Assembly: GCF_028583425.1 (NCBI RefSeq)
Contig: NC_072801.1
Coordinates: 11,800,001-11,864,000, forward strand
Source of the DNA: Eublepharis macularius
Lineage: Eukaryota; Chordata; Lepidosauria; Squamata; Eublepharidae
Length of the DNA stretch: 64,000 nt
Direction: 5' to 3'
Shown here in pieces: positions 12,607 through 22,742 of the stretch. Each line of letters starts with the position of its first letter. Position 1 is the first letter of the stretch. The position numbers and the translations under genes are program-made. The notes below the pieces were generated by a model. That model saw only the letters and a program-made list of their open reading frames with translations, was not told the origin of the DNA and did no database searches.

Positions 12607-13003
12607 AAAAACATTATAAAAACATATCATAAACAAAATTGGCGGGTATGAAATATTAAAATACAGCATTTTCCTGCATGGGTGGTAGAAGGTCTTCAGT
12701 GGTATGGCCAGCGAGTACAAGCACATTTTGAGGCAATTCAGAACAGTGCTAGTCACAACCCCAAAGAAAACTCAGTTATACTCCCTAGGATTGTATATAC
12801 CTTGCTTTCTTAGCACACTCCTTAGAAACTCCACCTTAAAAACACAGACATTCAGAACAAATTATTAACAAAATCACACAATTAAGTGCACATTCCTTGC
12901 CAATGTTCTCTCCGGGCTGCACACAGGGCAAAAGGAAATTTTAAAAAGGCCTCTGATCTGCATCCCCCTCCCCCAATCTTGTTCAGGCAGATGGGCTTTC
13001 TTA

Positions 13004-13361
13004 GAGCCAAAACACACGTTAAGAAATACCTAGGTTCAGCACGTGTTCTCTTACCTCAAGGTTTGCCGGGATCTGTAGGCGTCCTGGAAGCTTAAAGTAG
13101 GCGTCCTGGAAGCTTAAAGATCTGTAGGCGTCCTGGAAGCTTAAAGTCCTGGAAGCTTAAAGGATCTGTAGGCGTCCTGGAAGCTTAAAGGCGTCCTGGA
13201 AGCTTAAAGCTTAAAATACAGGCGCCTGTATTTCCCTTCCCCTTTTTGCTGCTCTGTAAATGCTAAACTTTAAGCTTCCAGGACGCCTACAGATCCCGGC
13301 AAACCTTGAGGTAAGAGAACACGTGCTGAACCTAGGTATTTCTTAACGTGTGTTTTGGCTC
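13004..13361. mobile_element. Fold-back MITE, Harbinger-like (GAGCCAAA ends, TTA target duplication)
   Basis: TTA at 13001-13003 and 13362-13364 flanks inverted repeats starting GAGCCAAAACACACGTTAAG, and the arms stay complementary for over 90 bp. A 3-bp TTA duplication with long inverted ends suggests the PIF/Harbinger superfamily. The left arm only carries a tandem amplification of TCCTGGAAGCTTAAAG (six copies, about 13084-13209). A second member of the family is at 46183-46384. No coding capacity. Confidence 0.75.
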
Positions 13362-13950
13362 TTATTGTTTCAGAGAGACAGCACTCAGGCTGCCATTTTA
13401 GGAATTGTCATTTTCTGCAATAGATACCACCTCTCCATTTAGCTTAGGAGCAGCTGAAGCAGGCCCCACCCCCACTATCATGAAAAAACTAACTGTTCTC
13501 CCACCTCCAACCCACCCCCCCAAAACAGCAAGCAAGCAAACAAACAAAGCTATTTCAACAAGGAAACATAGGCTCTACCCTTTCCCAGTGTTCCATTTCC
13601 AAAATACAATGTAATGATAAAGTTACAGAAGAGTAAAATAAAATAGAGACTCACTTTTTCCCTATTAAAAGAAACAGAAATTGTTCCTTAAAAGAATTGC
13701 ATTGATCGCAGAGAAAAAGTGATGATGGGTGGTTGGAACATGCTGGCTGGTGTGAGTGTGAAAGAGAAAAATAACAAATTTATACTTGACTTAGTTTTAG
13801 AAAAGACGTAAGAGTTCTGTATTATAGGAATTACATAGTTTGATGGGAAAGTGGAGAGAAAGATTCCTATCTACCGATCTATTCCTAGGAGAAAGTCCTG
13901 AGATTAGCAATCTACACATCAAAGGATAGGGACAGCAATAGAAGTGGAGT

Positions 13951-15300
13951 CTTGTTGTTGTTGTTATGTGCCATCAAGTTGCCTCCGACCTATGGCGACC
14001 CCATGAATGAAAGACCTCTAAAATGTCCTATCATTAACAGATTTACTCTGAACCTGCAAACTGGAGGACATGACTTCTTTTATTGAGTCAAGCCATCTCG
14101 TTTTAGGTCTTCCTCTTTTCCTACTGCCTTCTACTTTTCCTATAATTTTTTACTTTTCCAGATAATCCTGTTTTCTCATGATGCGACCAAAGTATGGTTA
14201 AACTCAGTTTTGTCATTTTAGCTTCTAGGGAGAATTCAGGCTTGATTTGATCTAGTACCCACTTATTTGTCTTTCTGGCTGTCCATGGTATCCACAGAAC
14301 TCTCCTCCAGCACCACATTTCAAATGAATCCATTTTCTTCCTGTCAGCTTTCTTCACTCTCCAACTTTCAGATCCATACATAGTAATGGTAATACCACAG
14401 TTTGGATTATCTTGATCTTGATTTCCAGAGAGACATCTTTATCTTTAGGGATCTTCTCTAGCTCCCTCACAGCTGTTCTTCCAAGTCTCAATCTTCTTCT
14501 CATTTCTTCATCGCAGTCTCCATGTTGGTTGATGATTGAGCCAAGGAATAGAAAATCTTGGACAATTTCAGTTTCCTCATTCTCAGCTTTAAAATTGTGT
14601 AATTCCTCAGTAGTCATTACTTTTGTCTTCTTGATGTTCAGCTGTAGTCATGCTTTGATACTCTTTTCTTTAACCTTCATCAGTAATTGTTTCAAGTCTT
14701 CACTATTTTCTGCCAGTAATGTGGTGTCATCTGCATATCTCAAATTGTTAATGTTCCTTCCACCAATTTTCACTCCACCTTCTTTCAGGTCTAATCTAGC
14801 TTTCCTTATGATATGCTCTGCATAGAGATTGAACAGGTAAGGAGATAATATGCATCCTTGTCTGACACCTTTACCAACTGGAAACCATTCTGTTTTCCCA
14901 TGTTCTGTCCTGACAGTAGCCTCTTGTCCAGAGTACAGGTTATGCATCAAAACAATCAGATGTTATGGCACCCCCATTTCTTTTAACAGTCTCCATAGCT
15001 TTTCATGATCCACACAGATAAAAGCTTTGCTGTTATCTATAAAACACAGGCTGATTTTCTTCTGAAATTTCCTGGTATGTTCCATTAGCCATCGTAAATT
15101 TGCAATGTTATCTCTGGTTCCTCTTCCTTTTCTGAATCCATCTTGAAATCTGCCATTTCTTGTTCCATATATGGTAAGAGTCTTTGCTTGCATGGGAAAT
15201 TAATGCGATAGTTTGATAGTTGCTGTACTCTTTGACATCCCCTTTTTGAGGAATTGTAATGTAGACTGAGCGCTTCCAGTCTGTGGGCCATTGTTTTGTT
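13951..15300 (-). mobile_element. BovB (RTE-clade) LINE fragment, 5'-truncated
   Basis: Several minus-strand frames together show an RTE/BovB reverse transcriptase. They include QDGFRKGRGTRDNIANLRW (about 15100), then VGKGVRQGCILSPYLFNLYAEH, the catalytic box YADDTTLLAE and, C-terminally, FLFLGSIINQHGDCDEE and MDSFEMWCWRRVLWIPW. The 3' terminus at about 13951 ends in an ATAACAACAACAACAAGA-like tail on the minus strand. Stops and frameshifts break it into at least four open pieces, so it is dead. BovB is abundant in squamates and is known for horizontal transfer among vertebrates. Confidence 0.92.
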
Positions 15301-15469
15301 TTCTAAATGTAAATTGGAGCCAAGCAATTATGTTGCAATTCTGTCCAACAGAGGCCTTGCAATCTGACTGTTGTTACATTGAAAGTGAGTACAGCCGGCC
15401 AGGGTTAAGGACTAAAGTACTTAGTGTGAGCCATAGCCATAGGTATTTTAAGGCAGTGTATAAATTCTT

Positions 15470-18013
15470 TTTTTCTATAAAATTTATTTTTATAAATATA
15501 AACAGAACAGAGAAAATAAAAACAAAAACGATAGCACAATTATAATTATATCAAAAGAAAAAGAAAAGAAAGAATAAACATATAATAAACAATATAAATA
15601 ACTCAGGTTTTTTATATCCAGCACATATCAATCCCTGATTGTGTTTGGTATCTGTCAGAAAAGAAAGTATAGTCTCCCGTATTCAGATTTTTGATCCTCC
15701 AAGCTTCTTCCAATCGTAACATTTCCATATAATTAAACACATTTTGGGGAAGTTTGTCTTCTTTGGTTTTTTTCACCTATCTTTTTTTTAGAACCATTAC
15801 CCCATTCATGTCTCCGAAGATCATTATTAGAGATGGGCACAGACCGGCATTTGCCTACGGACCACCGGTTCGGGGTTCGTGGGCTTCCACGGACCACGAT
15901 CCACGAACTTTTAATGGACCAGGCCCGGTTCGAGAACCAGTTCAAGAACCGGTTCGAGTCAGAAAAGGCCTTGGTTTTCCCACAGATTTTCACTTCAGTC
16001 GATTTTCCCCACCAGAGGTTCTCATGTAACGCTCCTCGATTATCACTTTTCCAAAGAGACAAACAACAACTTCCCCTCCCCTATTCTGACTGACCCTTAC
16101 CCACCCTTGGGGGAAGGAGAGAGACTTGTGCTCCTGTCCAGGAGAGGTGGCTGCCCACAAAACCCACCTGCATCAACAAGAGATGCCCTCCCCAGGGGCG
16201 GGGAGACCAACTCTCCATGATGGGAAATGAATGGATGTACTTGAGTGAAAGCCAACTCCGCAACAGGATCATGTAGCAATTCAAAGGCCCCTTGCTGGAA
16301 TGGAAGGCACGGGAGGGATGGAAAGGATGTCTTCCACACCTTGAGGGAAGGAAACATGCTACCCTGTTCAGAGGGAGCCTCTTTGGGCAGTGGACAACGA
16401 GTCCCACCTTAGTGACGTGGTGTGTCAGCTTGCTTGCTATCAAGCAAGCTGACCTGGGCCACTGTCCTACTTCTCACTGGACTTTGGGGATTGACCCTCA
16501 GAGGGGCTCTTGCACTCGCAAGAGCAGGACGGTCGCCGACAAAACCCACTTCACCGAACGTGATGCAGTCCATCAAGGAAGCTCATCATGTCCCTTAGAC
16601 TGTTTTGTCAGCATACAAATCATATCAAGAAAAAGAGGAGGTACTTAGAAGGTGCCAGGGACAGGACTTGTCATCGGGAGGAGGATAATATATGTTTGTA
16701 AAGCTCAGTCATCATGTGCCTTACACTGTTTCGTCAATATACAAATACAAATCCACTATTTAGGGAGTGAAAAAGGCTTAGAAAGAAGTGAAGCAGACAG
16801 AGCCCCGCAAAACCTGCTGCCAGTAGTCCTAGGGTGGGTGTTTCACAGAGGCCAGTAGCAGTCTTCCCCCTGCACCTCAAAAGCCAGGCTGGAAATATCC
16901 CCCCAAGTCACCCACTATTTAGGGAGTGAAAAAGGCTTAGAAAGAAGTGAAGCAGACAGAGCCCCCCAAAACCTGCTGCCGGTCGTCAGAGAGTGGGTGT
17001 TTCACAGAGCCTAATAGCACTCTCCCTCCGCTTGCATCTCATCAGCAGCCAAGAAAGAACGTGGGGGAAAGGAGGCAAGAACTCAGGCAGACAACGCCCA
17101 AAGCTGCCTTGCACCCACTGTGGGTCTGTGAGTGGGTGGCGTCAGAGCACAATAGAACCCACTGGCAACCCAGAAAAAAGGAAGAGATTTGGGGGGGGGG
17201 GATTAAGCCCGAGAAGAACCCAAGGACTCAAAAAATGCAGAAAGAAAACAGAGTAACCCGATAGTGCAGTAAAAGGGTTTTTTTAAAAGTGCTCTCAAGA
17301 AAACTAGAATAGAAAGGAGGAGAAAAAAATTAAACAGGAATGGAGAAAAGAGTAAGCTTTCTTGCAACTGAAGCCCCAAACCCCCAAGGCACAAGCCGCG
17401 CTCTCACAAAAAAAAAAAACCTTCCCCACAGCAAGCAGTTGCTAAGCTAACTCACGTCCCCGCACCAGCAAAATGGAGCGGGTCTTCGCGCGCTTTGTCT
17501 TTTATGCAGAAAGGCTGTGATCTCTGACAATCTCTTGATTGGCTGACTGAGCTGCCAATCAAGGTTTCCTGGGCTAAGATTGGTGTGTTCCAAACGGGGA
17601 AGGTCGCTCCACACCACTGCCGAGGAAATTGTTTGAGCGGGAATCCTGGCATGACGGGCCAACGGACACATGGACAGAAAGCCCCAATGTTCGGCGCTTT
17701 CGTGAGAAAAACACGCGCCCACGGCCCTCGTGTTCACGAAGGACGAACTGGGTAAGTTCGTGACGAAATTAGGTCCGTTATGCGGACCGTGCCCATCTCT
17801 AATCATTATCTTCTTGAAAATCGAAAATGGATTGGAAAACATTTTCATAATTTTTTTTCTTTTGCATTGTTTGGCGCATATATTGTTGCTAGTGTGTAAA
17901 TCTTGCCTTCCAGGAGCCTGATTTTCAAAATCATATATCTTCCGTCGGAGTCTCTTTCTTCTGTAAAATTTATTTGGAAATTGTTTATATAAACTGCAAC
18001 TCGTTTTTAAAAT
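15470..18013 (-). mobile_element. L1-type endonuclease fragment, split by a hAT insertion
   Basis: TATAAATTCTT at 15459-15469 and 18014-18024 probably is the target duplication. On the minus strand the part right of the hAT element reads RYMILKIRLLEGKIYTLATIYAPNN. The part left of it reads MEMLRLEEAWRIKNLN and then YTFFSDRYQTQSGID. These are successive apurinic-endonuclease-like segments of an L1-type ORF2. An A/T-rich tail then follows directly (about 15470-15610), with no reverse transcriptase. Without the 1974-bp hAT insertion the fragment is about 560 bp. Confidence 0.7.
15828..17801. mobile_element. Non-autonomous hAT element, TAGAGATGGGCAC ends (1974 bp)
   Basis: The ends TAGAGATGGGCAC and GTGCCCATCTCTA are inverted repeats, flanked by a perfect 8-bp duplication ATCATTAT (15820-15827, 17802-17809), the hAT hallmark. 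Near each end are CGGACC/GGTTCG-rich subterminal repeats. The interior has tandemly duplicated blocks: about 16585-16625 resembles 16706-16746, and about 16751-16860 resembles 16911-17010. No transposase was recognised. A 374-bp relative is at 63063-63436. Confidence 0.85.
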
Positions 18014-18159
18014 TATAAATTCTTAATAAACACAGATATACATAAGAGCAAAAAACAGGAACAAAGCCCCAAAGAATCATGGAAATTGTAATAGGGTGGA
18101 CAGTCCTGTGCTTCATCTGCCATTATAACTGAGTCCCTCATGTGAGTTTGTCACTGTTT

Positions 18160-18300
18160 GCCCCCCCCCCCGGCCAAATCCGAGGGGGCTTGAGCCCCTC
18201 AGCCCCCATGTAGTTCACTAGTTGCTCGGGGGGGCTCAGCCCCCCCGCCAAATCCGGGGGGTGGGGATCGAGCCCTCAGTCCCCCCCCCCATAGTTTACA
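18160..18300. repeat. C/G-rich low-complexity block
   Basis: Runs of C and G (GCCCCCCCCCCCGG, GGGGGGGCTCAGCCCCCCC and similar) surround two diverged copies of a CCAAATCCG(A/G)GGGG phrase about 70 bp apart, which points to local duplication. No coding meaning. Confidence 0.7.
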
Positions 18301-18867
18301 CCTATGTGAGGTGGCCTTCGCATTGCTCCTTGTGCCCCTTGGACTCTTTAAATCTTTAACTCTTTCCTGCTGGGAGGGATTCTGTGTCAGTCTCTCCAGT
18401 ACTGAACCCCTATTGGATAGTTTGCTGTCGCCATAGAAGCAGGGACAATCTATTGCCTCTACAAGGTTCTGACTTTCCAAATAAAAAGTTACAGTTACAT
18501 AGATTTCATCTAAATCAGACTCAAGAAATTTACCTTCTCTAGTGATTGTGCTTACACAGTTAACTTTTTAAAGACATCCTCAAAATCTCTCTCCAGTAGC
18601 AAAAACAGAAACAATTCAGCAGAGCCAACCCCTGGAAAGTAAAGCTAGTTGAAATGTCTGCCATTGGCTGCACATTATGGGATGCTAAACTCCTTGCTAG
18701 GATTTCCCCTTCTCTCCCCACTGAGTCTGTCAGTGGACGTGCTAGTTCAACAGGGGCATATAGATGTCATTGACAGATTCAGAGTCAGACAATGCAGTCC
18801 CATGCAGAATAGCTCCAGCCCAAGCCCACTGATTTCCATAGATTCAGAATGGGGTAACTCTGCCTAG

Positions 18868-19085
18868 GGCTGCCTCTGGTTACCAGCCTCCAAGGGGTGG
18901 CTGGAGATCTGGAATTACAACTGATCTCCTGGCCATAGAGATCAGTTCCCCTGGAGAAAAATGATGCTTTGGAGAGTGGATTCTAGGGCATTATGTCCTG
19001 ATGAGGACCCTTCCTACCCTAAACTCCACCTTCTCCAAGCTCCACCCTCCAAGTCTCCAGGAATTTCCAGACTCGGAGCTGGCAA
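18868..19085. repeat. Interspersed repeat copy (same family as 8740-9112)
   Basis: It contains GATCAGTTCCCCTGGAGAA and a CTCCACC-rich second half ending CGGAGCTGGCAA. The start (TACCAGCCTCC) and the end are partly complementary, so it may be a short DNA element, but I could not define the target duplication. Confidence 0.5.
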
Positions 19086-19198
19086 TCATGAAATTACTTT
19101 GAGCTCATTGGTTGTTGTTTTTTTAAAGCCACAATTTGCTTATCTCTGCCAAAATTGTGCTGTGCAAATGCAATGTTCATCAGCTATTTTCAGGTATT

Positions 19199-19815
19199 TC
19201 ACAGAATCACAGAGTTGGAAGGGGCCATACAGACCTTCTAGTCCAACCCCCTGCCCAATGCAGGATAAGCCTAAAGCATCCCTGACAAATATTCATCCAG
19301 CCTCTTCTTGAAAACTGCCAGTGAAGGGGAGCTCACCACCTCCCTAGGCAGCTGATTCCACTTTTGAACTACTCTGAACATGAAATTCCGCCCCCCCCTA
19401 ATATCCAACTGGTACCTTTCTGCATGTAATTTAAGTCCGTTGCTTCAAGTCCCACATGAACCAGCACAAACTCGTACTGATCAGTCGGTCTGATCAGTTT
19501 TGGCAGTCGGTCTGTAATATCCTGAATTCTGGCCCCCTGCAAGCAACACATCTCTCAAAGTAGGGGATCTGGCCTGGACACATGACATTCCATACCCCTG
19601 AGGAGAGCGTCCCCGATGACCACCACTTTCCGTTTTCTTCCACTTCCATGTGGCCCCATGCCCTCTTCACTCCCTTCTCCAGGTCTTTGTGGTTCTCCTT
19701 CCACTCTTGTCTCCGTCACCGTCTCAAGCACCTCAAAATGATTCTTGAGCTCCAGTGGACGAGAGCGTTGTCTTAGTCTATGTTTTCTGGTTTGTACTGC
19801 AGAACTGAGAATCAA
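19199..19815 (-). mobile_element. CR1 LINE with ORF1 joined directly to the 3' UTR
   Basis: Bases 19199-19440 are the antisense of the familiar CR1 3' UTR (TCACAGAATCACAGAGTTGG ... GTCCAACCCCCTGCCCAATG). Bases 19445-19815 encode on the minus strand part of the CR1 ORF1 esterase-like (SGNH) protein: KVVVIGDALLRGMECHV, then QGARIQDITDRLPKLIRPTD. The usual GDS motif is GDA here. Both parts share an orientation and all of ORF2 is missing, so this is an internally deleted copy or a non-autonomous derivative. Confidence 0.85.
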
Positions 19816-19899
19816 TTAATTATAATTTATCTAGGGGTGTGCCTCAGCAAAAAAAAAATGACAGGCCCCTACTTCAGCCTAGTCAGCCTTAGGAATAAG

Positions 19900-20060
19900 A
19901 TGGCCATGGGTTCAATGGTAAAGCACCCGCTCAGCATAAAGGAAGTCCCAGGTTCAATCTGCACCATCTCCAGTATAAAAGGACTAGGTAGCAAGTGATG
20001 TAAAAGACCTTTGCCTGAGAACCTGGAGCATTCTGGGGGTCCAAGGGAGGTGTAGCGATG
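19900..20060 (+). mobile_element. tRNA-derived SINE
   Basis: Box-A-like GGTTCAATGGTAAAGCACC and box-B-like GGTTCAATC are followed by the body phrase shared with the other SINE copies (CATCTCCAG ... AGACCTTTGCCTGAGA). Moderately diverged. Confidence 0.65.
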
Positions 20061-20579
20061 AAGAGGAGCTTGAGAAATTCTTGCCCGTTGGTGATAGGAT
20101 ACTGCACAGTGTATGTTAGCTCCCTCTCCCTCTAACTTTTGTATATATTCCTGACTTACGACTGTAAGAAAAAAATTTAAACAAGTGTGGTAGGGGATGG
20201 ACACATCTCTAATTCAGATTCTAGTGACTGCATGCAAATGAAGGCTAAGGCAGAATTCAATATTTTCTACATTTTAACCTTGGCTTTCCTCCAAGGAACT
20301 CAGAGCAATACACACGATTCTCTGTGTTATCCTCAAAACAACAGCCCTGTGAAGGTCAGCAAATTTCGTGGAAAGCGGGCATTTGAACCTGAGTCGTCCT
20401 AGCCCAACACTACACACCAATGTATACATAATTATAACACAGGAACGACAAAATCTGAATCAATTCTGATTAAAAATGCTGCTCCCACCCTCCTTACCAA
20501 TGTATCGTTGGCGGGGTTGCACTTTTATCTTGGACCCCCCCCCCCATTTAAATTTAAATTAATCCTCATTAAAATGTTG

Positions 20580-20815
20580 CTCCCACCCTTCCTGCTTGTG
20601 AACTATCAGCAGGGCTGGATGTTGGACTTGGACCAATCTTGGGAATTGTAGCTGGAGATGTTTAAGCTGTATTGATGAACTGAAATGATGTTATTGTTGG
20701 TTTTAAATTCTGATGATCTTATTGTGGTTTTTTAATTGTATCTCTGCTTGCTCCATCATGAGCCCCCTTGTGGGGAGGGCGGGCTAGAAATTGAATAATA
20801 AAATAAATAAAATAA
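20580..20815 (+). mobile_element. LINE 3'-end fragment
   Basis: It ends in GAGCCCCCTTGTGGGGAGGG, GGGCTAGAAATTG and a (AATA)n tail, the same terminus seen in opposite orientation at 28063-28190 and 12299-12360. The short A-T tail implies retrotransposition. The clade (L2/CR1-like) is a guess. Confidence 0.5.
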
Positions 20816-20945
20816 CTCTAAAGATATTAAATGCTATTTAATGTGTTGAAGTTACACCTGTTCTATAGCAAGTACAACCATATACCAAAAGGTTAAAAAA
20901 AAAGAAAAGTTCCTTGTTAAGATTTAAGAATCTTATGATCAGATT

Positions 20946-21266
20946 CAGGGCTTTTTTTCTGGGAAAAGAGGTGGGGAACTCAGTGGGTTGCCAGCACAAG
21001 GGGCAACCCTTGGTGGGAGGTGGTGCCCCTGGTACCACATGTGCGCGTGCATGTTCTCAGGGCCAATGACGTCACTTTGGGTCAGCTGGAACAAGGGGGG
21101 AGTTTTTAAAAGTTTAAATTGCCCTTGGAGAAAATGGTCACATGGCTGGTGGCCCCACCCCCAGATCTCTGTCTGGAGATCAGGGGGCGGGGCCACCAGC
21201 CATGTGACCATTTTCAAGAGGTTCCGGAACTCCATTCCACCTCGTTCCAGCTGAAAAAAAGCCCTG
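20946..21266 (+). mobile_element. Fold-back hAT-type MITE, copy A (long-arm form)
   Basis: The ends are CAGGGCTTTTTTTCTGGG and CAGCTGAAAAAAAGCCCTG. There is a perfect 8-bp target duplication, ATCAGATT (20938-20945 / 21267-21274). The left arm has the extra segment with GCCAGCACAAGGGGCAACCC and CCAATGACGTCACTTTGGG that is also found in copies F, G and I. Confidence 0.93.
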
Positions 21267-21774
21267 ATCAGATTCAAGACTACGGCTAGAATAGTGCCAC
21301 TGTGTGTGCTGCCCGAGCTGGAACTGGTGCATCATTCCACCTGGGAATTTTTGATGGACAGAGACCCTTTTGTGACAAAGCAGTTTCCGCTGAAAGCACT
21401 TGCTTTTAGAATAACATTCCTGGATTAAAAAATGTAGGTGAGTGGTGGCTGGCCCCCTCAAGTTATAATGCACCAAACTCTTCCTGCTCATATCTGTCTA
21501 AAATTCTGCTTAGACTTCTACTACCCAGATGATTCTTAACAAAAGAGGATATTTTTCAGTATATAACAGTGTGGCAGGATGCTCAGAGGGGGAGGAACAA
21601 GAGATAATTTATGGAAGTTCCTCTTAATGGTGGGGTGTTCCTTATATGCAAAGGTACCTGATCTTAAGAGCAACTGTGTTTAACCAACAACATATATTTC
21701 AGATGTGAACAATGCCCAATATCCACACCTTGGATATTGTAGTAGAACCACACTATAGCATCTGAAAGATGTGT

Positions 21775-21872
21775 CTGAAGAAGTGAGCTGTGGCTCATGC
21801 AAGCTCATACCCTACCACAAATTTTGTTAGTCTTATAGGTGCTACTGGACCGTTGTTCTTTTGCACACTATA
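21775..21872. repeat. Fragment of the GTAGCACC/GGTGCTAC interspersed repeat
   Basis: AGTGAGCTGTGGCTCATGCA and GTTAGTCTTATAGGTGCTAC match fuller copies at 26745-26850, 44735-44930, 54425-55345 and 61868-62055. Family not assigned. Confidence 0.6.
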
Positions 21873-22220
21873 GCAGTTAGCGGCAACTGGATTTTTCTGT
21901 GTGGTCTAGTCATCCCCATAGTTACAAGAGATCACGATGTTTGTGTGCACTCCTACCCCCGTTCACATTATAAACTGATCTGACCTCCTCATCCACTAGG
22001 TGTCACTGTTACTCCACAGAGCACAAAACAATCAGAAACCAAATAATCCTACATTATTTCCAGAAGTGTGCGCGCACATCCACAGGAGTTCTGTGGCATC
22101 TTCAATATTAACAATTTATTCTAGCAGAGGCTTTTATGGAGTTTCATTTATAACCCACCTTTCTCCCAAAGCAGCTTACATTGTTCTCCTCTCCTCCATT
22201 TTTATCCTAACAACCCTTTG

Positions 22221-22477
22221 AGAGTCAGTTTGGTGTAATGGTTAAGAGTGACGGGACTCTAATCTGGAGAGCTGGGTTTGATTCCCCACTCCTCCACTTG
22301 AATCCAGTTGGGCAGCCTTGGGTCAGTCACTGCTCTCCGGAGCTCTCTCAGCCCCACCCACCTCACAGGGGGATTGTTGTGGGGATAATAATAGCATACA
22401 TTGTAAACTGCTCTGAGTGGGTGTTAAGTTGTCCTGAAGGGTGGTATATAAATCGAATGTTGTTGTTGTTGTTATTA
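22221..22477 (+). mobile_element. Sauria-type SINE
   Basis: The head is tRNA-like with box A (TGGTGTAATGGTTAAGAGTG) and box B (GGGTTTGATTCCCC). The body phrases are CCTTGGGTCAGTCACTG and CTCAGCCCCACCCACCTCAC, and the tail is a (GTT)n run. This fits Sauria SINEs, which use BovB-type LINE machinery. An opposite-strand copy is at 58518-58770. Confidence 0.8.
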
Positions 22478-22699
22478 GGCTGTGTGTGTGCAAATGGCCC
22501 AAGGTCACTCAGCAAGCTTCCATGGCAGAATGGGCAGCTGGAACCAGCATCTCCTAATCTGACATTCTAAACGCGCTACCTCTTTTCATGCTATCACAAC
22601 AAATTCCTGTACAGAACCCTGGGAATGGCAAGACGATGACGGCCAGTATAACACCACTACACTTATCACACTGCTTAGAGACACAAGCTGCTCTTTCCC

Positions 22700-22742
22700 T
22701 TTTTTCTGCAGATGCTCTACCACTGAACCCAAGCCCGACTCA
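22700..22742 (-). mobile_element. tRNA-derived SINE head fragment
   Basis: CAGATGCTCTACCACTGAACC is the antisense of the box-A region of the local SINE family. Only the head remains. Confidence 0.45.
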
